From contig VIIQ02000636.1 in assembly GCA_007449985.2 (NCBI GenBank), positions 186,001-250,000 on the forward strand: a DNA stretch of 64,000 nt, given 5' to 3'. This DNA is from Desmodesmus armatus. Taxonomy: Eukaryota; Chlorophyta; Chlorophyceae; Sphaeropleales; Scenedesmaceae. The notes below the pieces were generated by a model that was given only the letters and a program-made list of their open reading frames with translations, ran no database searches and was not told the origin of the DNA. Shown piece by piece: positions 55,613 to 64,000 of this stretch (its first letter is position 1; each line of letters starts with the position of its first letter). The position numbers and the translations under genes were made by a program.

Positions 55613-55990
55613 TGAGTTGCCCAGGTGTACTGTATGGTGGTCAGGCATTCAGGGTCGCTGATCATGGGCAGCAGATTATAGAAGAAAACACCATTCAGCT
55701 GAGAGTGGCAGCACCAACAAAGTAATCTCACTCTGTGGGTTTCTACCAACAAGCCCTGCAGTTTGAACCAAGTGATCTAGATCTATCATCTGACCGTTGT
55801 ATTTCAACATCGCGGTTGGTTCGCCCTGACCACCTGAAAGTTATACCTTTGCATGAAAGCAGTCAGCTCATCTAGTCACGCAACGGACAGTTCTACTGTC
55901 ATCTTTTGAACATCAACAAGTGTGCTGCTGCTGTTGCCAGACTAGTCCGCCATCTGCCAGCACACTTAAAGGGATATCTTCGACTTGACC

Positions 55991-58846
55991 ATGGACTCAA
56001 CAGCTTCCTCAGTAAGTGTGAACACTCGCAGCCCACCAAGCACTGTTTCAACCCGCTCTCTAGAGAGCAGATCTGCGTGTTGCTTCCATTAGGTTGCACA
56101 GTTGTCTGCAGCAGTTGGAGTCCCCAAACATCTGGTGCAGCTCAAGCACCTGTTGCCAACGTCTCTCCCTTGTGTCGTCACTTACAGCCAGTCATGTAGC
56201 ACGACGAAGGCCAATATAGGACCACCACGCTGCATGGTGCCTCTCCTGCAGGCCTCCAAGACCCATGTCTCTTCGCTTCCTCCACAGCTGTTGGCCGTGG
56301 TCCTGGCCCGTGTGGAGCCAGCGGAGCGGCTGTGCACCATGGCCAGGGTGTGCTCAGCATGGCGCGCAGCAGCAGTCATAGCCAACAACAGCATCAGCGC
56401 ACGCGGCCTCATGTGGTGTGGCAGAAGGACAGGCATCAGGCAGCCTGATGCCTCGGCTTTGTCTGGCTGGTTGCAAGCACATGCGGCTGCAGCAGCACTG
56501 GACAGCCTAGCAGTCCAAGGAGACAGATTCACACAACGCTGCGCGGTCCTGCAGCTCCCTGTGCAGCAGCTAGCCAGCCTGCGCTCCCTCGACCTCGAGC
56601 ACACCAAAGTGGCCGTGCAGGGTGAGGACAACACGCCGATGGCCCCCCTAGACCTGCCGCCTGCGCTGTCAAGCATAACGCGTCTAAGGCTGTGGCACGT
56701 TGTGGATGTTGGGCTCGGCACCCTGCCAGCCTTCACCAACCTGCGGCACCTGGTGCTGGCACACTATCGGGCTAACAGCACCAGCCCTGAGCTGTCTGGC
56801 CTGCTGCAGCTCACACACCTGCACCTCGCCTATGCACAGGATGCTGTGCTGGCATCGGTGTCGGGCCTCACCAGCCTGCAGGAGCTAGAGGTGGGGGGAA
56901 CATTTTACACAAATAATGGCTTAGCAGCCCTTCCGACGTCCCTCACCAAGCTGTGTGTCAGTGGGGGGGTCACCCTAGCTCCCGACAGCACCCCAGCTGT
57001 GGCCCAGCTCACGGCACTGCGGTGGCTGGACGTGAACAATGCAGATGGCTTCAGCACCGCAGTGCTGTGCAGCATGAGCAGCCTGCAGCACCTGGCAGTT
57101 CTGCTCACCCCCCTGCTACAAGCAGCATCAGCAGGGGACGAGGACAGTGAGGACGCTGTTGAATCAGACGATGAGGAAGCGATGGGTGTGGACCTGTCAG
57201 TGTTCAGTGGGCTCCCACAGCTGCAGCACTTGGAGCTGCCTGGCCGATCATCACGGCATGCGGCAGCCGGCACAGACGCCGAGGTAGCCGCCCTCACAGC
57301 CTCCAGTCAGCTTACCTGCCTCAACATCGAGAGGCTCGTCGAGCAGGAGCATTACCGCAAGATATTCCCAGAGGGGCGGCGGCTGCCTCAGCTGCAGGAG
57401 TTGAGGGCAACCATGGGCCTGCTGGGCAGGGCGGAGGATGTAGAGGCTATGGTGCAGTGCTGCCCCAACCTGGAGCGACTGCAACTCACTGCAGGTGTGT
57501 GCGCGTGTTGTCTGTGACGCTTGCAAACTCAGTGATTCGTTGGTTTTGAGGTGACACTTGAGCACACTACTGAGGTAGGAGGCAGCTGTCTTGTCAATCT
57601 GAACAGTCCAGCTGTCATTCTGGGCTTATTCAGCCATACTCGTAGCCTGCGGACCCACTGCCAACTCATGTCCTTCTGCGGCAGCAACCCTAACAGGGCT
57701 CGGTGAGCGCCTCACTGCAACATGTGTGCTCTGGCTGCTGTTGCTGCTACTGCTGCTGGTGTTGCAGCCATGCGGGGTGAGCCGGTGCTTGACGACTTCA
57801 ATGGTGAAGAGCATGACTGGTGCAGTGTCGAAGTGCTGGCCTCGCTGCGTTCCTTGACCCGCCTGGCCATCAATGTGTCAGGCCCGGGGGCGGGCCTGCA
57901 GGACCGTTTTGAGTGTGCTGAGGTTTTTTGGCGCAGCATGGCGGAACTCACAAGCTTGGGGGATTTGTACATTAACGACTTGAACATGGAGCAGTTTGGA
58001 GGCATTGTGGAGCTGACCAGCTGCCAACAGCTGACACGCCTGAAGATTGACGACGCTGCAGATTGCTGCCCAGACTTTGAGATGGAGGTGCGCCTAGGCC
58101 CCGCAGGCCTGCTGCCCGGGGCAGTTTGCTCGGGTGGCTTGTTACTGTGGCCGCACGCGCGCCTGTCGTCATGCCCCAAACATCCTCTTGTTACATGGTG
58201 CCTGCGGCAATTGTGCAGGCGCCATCGCCAGCTCCTTGTGTCTGCATGAAAAGCTGTGGCAGGGTACCCTGCCTGATCGGCGCCCTCTCCTCTGTGTCTT
58301 GCATCTCTCCGGCAGTGCCTGTAGCTCTAGCATCACTGCCAGCTTCATGTGTCTGTCTCAAATGCTGAAGGTTCTCTTTATGCTGCTGCTTGCACCTGCT
58401 ACATGTGCTGTTCCCAGACCCCTGAAGATCAGCCGCCTGACATATGGCGCAGGCTGCCCCAGGAGGCTTTACAGGCAGCACTGCAGTACTACAAGAACAA
58501 CCTCGACTACCCTCAGGGTGCACTGCGCAGTTTGGCCTGGGCTGCAGCACAGCATTCACTTGAGCTTGACGTTGAGGTGCGCGGGGAGGTGGCGGAGCTG
58601 CGAGCCACTGTGGCAGGCCTTCATAGCAGGCTGCAGCTGCAGGATGAGCGGCTGCAGCTGCAGGATGCGCGGCTGAAGCAGCAGGATGCGCGGCTGCAGC
58701 AGCGGGATGAGCAGCTGCAGCAGCAGGAGCAGCAGTTGCAGGTGCTTGCTGGTCTGCAGGCAACTGTGGCAGCAATGGGAGCTCAGCTGCAGGCGTTGCA
58801 GCCGCAGAACGGCATGGTGCAGGGCAGATCTGGCATAGCCGGCTAG
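55991..58846 (+). CDS. F-box-like/LRR/coiled-coil protein, copy 5 (intact)
   Basis: Four exons: 55991-56011 (MDSTASS), 56252-57494, 57768-58087 and 58418-58846; 670 residues, frame intact. F-box-like LPPQLLAVVLARVEPAERLC, Leu-rich repeats (LPAFTNLRHLVLAHYRANS), an acidic insert (EDSEDAVESDDEEA), exon 3 (LGDLYINDLNMEQFGGIVEL), then a coiled-coil exon with near-regular 7-residue units (LQLQDERLQLQDARLKQQDA) ending MVQGRSGIAG, shared with copy 3 (QQGKSGIAG). Best preserved relative of copy 4. Its acceptor before exon 3 has only two or three CTG units. Confidence 0.78.
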
Positions 58847-59356
58847 GTTATAACGCTGTGCCGCGCAAAGGTTGTCTTGTGGTGTGCTGATGTGCATCTA
58901 ACCACTTATCATGCCAAGGCATTGAGTTTGTCCTGGGCACCCCCTGGTGCATCCCTGTAGTATCCTTCTGAACTGTACATGTACAGGCTGTCTTGTGACC
59001 CATGTAGGTGGTTCTGTTGCGTCATGTCCAGTCTCTGTAACCCCCTTCACATGATAAGGCGTTTGTCCTGATGACTGGCTGCCCGACTGAACCGACCCGG
59101 CTGTCAGCTCAGAGCTGTCATGTATTCAAGCAGCAGTTGTGCTGTAGTGTCAGCTGTCACTTCGGGATGCTCCGTCACGCTGCATTGCAAAACCTCCACG
59201 CGCCCTACCTCGCTTTTGAGCTTCTACCGCCTCCAGGGGCCTCCTCTTCCGGATGGATGATCCAATGCAGTTGACACTTGCTGTTCTGCTGCAACTGCGA
59301 GGCCTATATGCACTTCAAGAGATGTAGTGTAGTCGACTTAACGTGACGCACGAAGC
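58847..59356. promoter_or_regulatory. Spacer and promoter before the C2 gene
   Basis: 510 bp after copy 5. A short palindrome gtacatgtac (58975-58984) is present; no other gene seen. Confidence 0.4.
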
Positions 59357-62300
59357 ATGGCAGGCGTTCACCTAGCCATCAAGGTGAAGCAGCTGCTGTT
59401 GGGCCCAGAGACAGGAGAGGAAGGGGTCTATGTCGTGCTCTCCACAGGCAGCACCCGCTTCTCCACCAGCAAAGCATCAGCAGCAGCAGAGCTTTTCCTA
59501 GTCAGCCCATGGGAACTCAGCCACGCCACCAAGAAGCCCCTGCCAGCTTCACCGTCCACTCAGCACGACCACAGCCGACCGCTCACCAGCCCGGTGCTCA
59601 CCATCGAGCTGTACTCAACCAAGCGGTGGGGTGCCGATGCTGTGGTAGCAGCAGGAGAGCTGCTTCTCGGGCCACTGCTCGAGCAGCTGCAGCCCAATGG
59701 CCCTGGCATAGGTGTCACTGTGGCGCTGGCAAGGACTGGGGCCAAGGCGGCCAGCAAGGCACCCAAGCCCCCAGCCAGCGCACCAGCAGCTGGGGCCGCT
59801 GCAGGAGCATCTGCAGGCGATCTGCAGGCAGTGTTCCTGCAGCTCAGCACAGTCACAGCACCAGCGGTGCCAGAGCAGCTGTTGGGTAAGTGATGCAGGA
59901 GAGCTGGCATGCATGCATGGCTGACTGACCGACCAGCAGTGTCCAATGCGCTCTTGTCGCCTCCCCAAGTGATGCTTGAGAAAACTGCAGCATCAGCGCC
60001 GTGTGAATGTCATGGGGAACGGAACAGCAGGCCGTCTCTTTACAGTTGCTTCTGCTGCACTGCCCCTGCCCTCCTACAGGACCTGCGGGCTCAGGCCGTG
60101 CTGAGGTGCCCCCTCGCTTCTGTGCTGACGCCGCCTGGCTCAACTGGCGGCAGCCCCTGCTGCACACCGGTGCTGGCCACCTCTATCAGGCCCCTACAGT
60201 GCAGCTCATGCGCGTGACGCTGCATAAGGCCCAGGGACTGCAGAACCTGCATGTGGACCCCAGGCTGCTGCAGCAGCTGCAGCGGCTATGGGGCGCATGG
60301 CATCAACGCTCAGTAGCCCCTCAAGGGCTGACAGGGCTAAAGCAGTGGCTGAGCGGGCGATGATGGGTGAGAGTTATGTCTATGGAGCAAGTGGGTGCAT
60401 GCATTCAGTGGCACATGGGTGCATGCATTCATTAGCAGGATACCATGCAGGGCTGCAGGAGTTGGGGTGGGGCGCATGGAGGCAGAGTTGATGCGTGACA
60501 GTATTGGATGCAGGGCGCTGTCAAGGCTGCTGTGCTCTGTAAATTGGTGAAGCAGATCTTGCTAGGGCTGGCACATGTGCGCCTTGTGCCTGGCACCTGT
60601 GCAGCTTGTGTGCGCTACCTCCCTCCAATCCTTCTGCTGAATGCCTGAGGTGACTGTCGACATCACTTGCTGCACGTGCAGATGGCACCAAAGTGGGGCG
60701 CAATCTCCTGCAGCAAACCGGCTCATGGTTCAAACGTACCAAGTCATTAGCAGGAGCACCACCCCCCGCAGCAGCGAACGCCAGGTCGTCCTTCTTTGCA
60801 CCAGGCAAGTCGGGCCTCGCGCAGAGCACAGCAGCAGCAGCAGCAGCAAGCAGTGCGCCTAGCAGCGGCAGCCCCACTGCTGCCGCCTGGTTCCCCGTCA
60901 GCGATGATGGTGGGGCCAACATGTCAGGACCAGGAGGGGCAGCAAGCACTGTCAGTGGGTCCCCTGACCCTGACCAGCAGGCTGCAGTGTTGGCAGCATT
61001 GGGACAGGAAAGCGTGCCCAGGAGCAGCAGCGGGAAGCTGGCAGCAGCAGCCGCTGCTGCTGGAAGCGATGAGCCTGGGACTCCGAGGTCCCTCAAGCAC
61101 TCGCTCAGTGGCAGCAGCAATGCCAGCGGCAGCGGCAGCGCCAGTGGGTTGACGGCCCAGCGGCCGGCGCCACTGGCGCCTAACCCTCACAGCAGCAGCA
61201 CCCCAGCAGCAGAGCAGGCGGTGGAGCGGGCATTAATGAGCGAAGATGCAGCAGCAGCAGCAGCAGAGGCCGTCCATAAAGCTGAGGAGCCGGGGTCTCG
61301 TAGCAACCTGGCCGATCCTGTCAGCCTGTTGAAGCAGGCTACGCAGCACAACAGGAACCCAAGCGTAGATGCAGAGGCAGTGATGGCAGCACTGGAGGAA
61401 AACGGCTTCCATGCAACGGATGCATACATGGGGGCCTTCTTCTACACCAGGGTCAGTCTGCTCGGTACAGCGGACGCAGGCAGCAGCGGGGTGGGCGGCG
61501 GCAGCGGCAGCAGTAGCAACTGCACAAAGGTTGTGGCGTTGACCGTGGGAGGGGAGGCTGCTTGGGACCAGGGGTTCTGGCTGCCGCTGGTGCGCCCTGC
61601 ACCTGCTACTGCTGTGTTGGAGCTGGAGCTGTATGCTGCAAAGGATGACAAGTGAGTGTTATGCCTGGTCGCGTGCAGTGCTTTGGACACGCAAGCACCT
61701 CAAAGGCTCACACAGCAGCTGCACTGCCATCCTTCACTCACCAATCATCACTCAACACTCAGCAACACTGCACCCCATGTCCTGCACGCTGCACCACCCA
61801 TATTCTGCATGCTGTGGAGCAGTCACGCATCACCATGGCCAGTAGCTGCGGCATCAGAGTGTTTGGGAGGCCTGTTACACACAGCAAGCTGGGTCCTTAG
61901 CAGACTTCAGCAACATGTTCAGCTGTTGCTGTGCAATAACATATGTCATGTCAACTGTGGCTTCATCGCCAATCAGAGTACATGTGGGCAACAGGCAGGT
62001 GCATGTGCGTGCTGTGTTGTGCTGCGCCCTGCAGGACCCGTGGCAAGCTGGTTGCGTCAGTCAAGGCCCCGCTGCAGCAGCTGTTGCCGCAGGGCCAGCA
62101 AGAACACAACGGCTTGCCCTGGCCTAGGGCTAGCCACGTGCTGCAGGCATCCTTCTCAGACCACCTGCACTGTAAGTGCCCTGCATCTTGTGTACACTCG
62201 TGCTGCCGGACTGATCGTATGTGCACCTGCTGGTGCTGCTGTTGCAACTGGCCGTGATGCTCTTGATTACAGCACTGTTGGCGCCGGACAGCTTCTTGTA

Positions 62301-64000
62301 GCAGTGCCAACAGGTATTGAAATGCAGGCTCGCACAGTCAACAGCACCACTCGCTAGCCCACCTTGTGCCCGCCACCAGTTGCACCACTGCCGATGTGTG
62401 CGCATTGCTGCTGCAGGCTCCTTCTCAATCACAGTAGAGGTTGCTGACTGGGACTTGCGGGCTCAGCTAGCTGGCATTCCCCGGGCGCTGTCCGGTGCAG
62501 CAGCAGCAGCAGCAGCAGAGCCGATCAGCCAGAGCATGCCATCTGCAACCACACCAGCAGCAGCAGGTGATCCCGGGCCGGATGGCGTCAACAGCAATGC
62601 AGGTAGCCCTGGCACAGCCCCCGCTGCTGACTCGCCTGAGGCCAGCACGTCTGCAAGTGTGACCCGCAGTGGTTCTGGTTTGCCACCCTCCAGTGGTGCA
62701 GCAGCAGCAGGGGCTCAGCCGGGGGCTGACGCAGCGGCGGCAAATGCTGTGGGCAGCAGTGTGCAGCAGCCGCCGCCTGTGGCTGTCCTGGACCTTGTTG
62801 TCAAGGCGTTTGACACCCAGAGGTGCGGACAGCACCACTGTGTCACACAGGCTTGCATCGGGCTGGCGCACTTCCACCGTCGCAGAGGTTCGAAAGGCAA
62901 ATGAAGCTTGTTGCCATGCAGCATGCCGCCAAAGACACGCAACCTCTGCCATGAGCTGACCATGCTGCATTCACATCAGCGGTCTGCTGAAAACCACTCC
63001 ATGTGGGTGTTGTTGCCCGGCTGCCATGACATCAAACCTATTGCTGTTTGTGTTTGTTCGCGCAGGGCGCTGGATGTGTTCTTTGTGCTGCTGATGGGCC
63101 CGTACTGCCTAGTCAGCAGTACCAGCCACTCCACACAGCACCACCACTGGGGCTGGCACCTGAAGCTGCCTCTGGCGCAGCCAGACGAGGTGCTGACGCT
63201 GGTAAGCATGCCACCTGCTGCCTTGTACCACAGCCTGCTGCCTCGTGCCCTCTGTAACCACCAGCTGTACTGGGTCGCCAGTACACCCCTGCTCGCAACA
63301 CTCGTGCAGCTTGCCAGCTAGGCCCCAGGGTGTTGCAGTCAGCAAAGCCCGCATTCTTGCTATGGGCGGCGATGGGTGATGCTAGCAAAGGATGCTGAGG
63401 AATGCTTGCGATGAGCCTTCCTGCCTGGCTGTTAGCGTAGCTGGCATGGTTGCTATGGGAGGCGATGGCTGATCCTAGCGAAGCATGCTGAGGAACGCTT
63501 GCGGTGTGCCTTCCTGCCTGGCTGTCAGCAAAGCCGGCATGTTGCTATGGGAGGCGATGGCTGATCCTAGCGAAGCATGCTGAGGAACGCCTGTGTGCGG
63601 TGTGCTGTTCTGCCTGTCTGCCTGGCTGTCCGCCCGCCTTGCTGACGCAGGCTCTGTTGGCTCGTGAGGACCAGGCTGGGGGCCGTAAGCGCGTGGGCGC
63701 TCCCCTGCTGACCATGTTCAGCGCCAGCGTCAAGCTGGTGGGCAAGCTGCGCATACGGCTCAGCACACTGCAGGCCAACACACCACTCAACATCAGCATG
63801 CCTCTGCAGGGTGAGCGACCTTCAGGCGCTGCCTGGCTGGCTGGGGGTGTGGCTACAACACATGCTGACATGGGCTTTGTGTTTGCATGCAGCTGTGCGG
63901 ATGTTACGAACGATGCAGGCATGCACTGCGTGCAGCATATATGCGTGGGTTGTCCTGCTGTTGATGCCACTAGCCTCCCTGCTGCCCCATCGACGAGTTG
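59357..64000 (+). CDS. Multi-C2-domain membrane protein (MCTP-like), 3' end outside window
   Basis: Probable exons: 59357-59885, 60080-60366, 60682-61651, 62035-62171, 62417-62822, 63066-63201, 63651-63810 and 63893 to the edge. It begins MAGVHLAIKVKQLLLG and shows several C2-like strands: VLTIELYSTKRWGADAVVAA, VQLMRVTLHKAQGLQNLHVD, AYMGAFFYTRVSLLG with AVLELELYAAKDDK, and FSITVEVADWDL. Near the end, VGKLRIRLSTLQANTP matches the linker after the last C2 domain in plant MCTP/QUIRKY proteins (GKVRIRISTL type), and the last exon is hydrophobic (YAWVVLLLMPLASLLP). MCTPs tether ER to plasma membrane and bind lipid or Ca2+. Long Ala/Ser/Gly inserts separate the C2 parts. The frame in exon 2 breaks near 60262-60290: the start reads LQNLHVDP, but the end must read RADRAKAVAERAMM to join exon 3. 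Confidence 0.7.
63337..63602 (+). repeat. 91-bp minisatellite, three units, in a C2-gene intron
   Basis: Three diverged direct copies containing tcagcaaagccggcat, ttgctatgggaggcgatgg and cctagcgaagcatgctgagg, starting near 63337, 63430 and 63522. All lie in the intron between the exons at 63066-63201 and 63651-63810. Confidence 0.85.

Noticed and set aside
1..64000. CRISPR arrays, tRNA or rRNA genes, retroelement or viral genes
   Set aside because: No regularly spaced repeats, no cloverleaf with conserved arms, and no reverse transcriptase, integrase or capsid motifs found by eye on either strand.

Overview
The window looks like nuclear DNA of a green alga (Chlorophyta; a Sphaeropleales/Scenedesmus-like genome is my best guess, inferred from style rather than from a marker gene). 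Reasons: spliceosomal introns with clean GT-AG borders in nearly every gene, Ala/Gln/Ser-rich proteins built on CAG/GCN runs, G/T-rich sense-strand noncoding DNA, a chloroplast import gene (TIC20) and a U-snRNP core gene (SmB). I see no bacterial operons, tRNA, rRNA or CRISPR. Spans for split genes run from first to last coding base; exon limits are in the evidence text. All splicing is inferred from sequence alone.

Layout. 1-3.2 kb: 3' part of an unidentified helical protein gene (+), with a foldback element and a tandem exon duplication in its introns. 4.8-15.5 kb: four related secreted Ala/Gly/Ser repeat proteins arranged symmetrically (A-, B-, C+, D+); A and D form the two arms of an inverted duplication. 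16.5-20.1 kb: SmB/SNRPB (-). 21.1-24.1 kb: a 978-residue Gln-rich, coactivator-like protein (+). 24.1-30.6 kb: no convincing gene; G/T-rich sequence and short direct repeats. 30.6-31.4 kb: TIC20 (-), head to head with TMEM234 (+, 31.5-32.2 kb). 32.3-39.4 kb: TTI1 (+, seven exons, about 1674 residues). 40.1-58.8 kb: a five-copy F-box-like/LRR/coiled-coil gene family, apparently grown from a divergent gene pair copied three times, with two frameshifted copies, a relic first exon, a MITE and a triplet repeat at the splice acceptor. 59.4-64 kb: 5' part of a multi-C2-domain (MCTP-like) gene running off the right edge.

How they fit: TTI1, SmB, TIC20 and TMEM234 are ordinary housekeeping genes and act as anchors. 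The two accessory blocks are the unusual part: the extracellular repeat-protein quartet at 4.8-15.5 kb, and the fast-changing LRR cluster at 40-59 kb. In both, duplication, inversion and microsatellites at splice acceptors recur.
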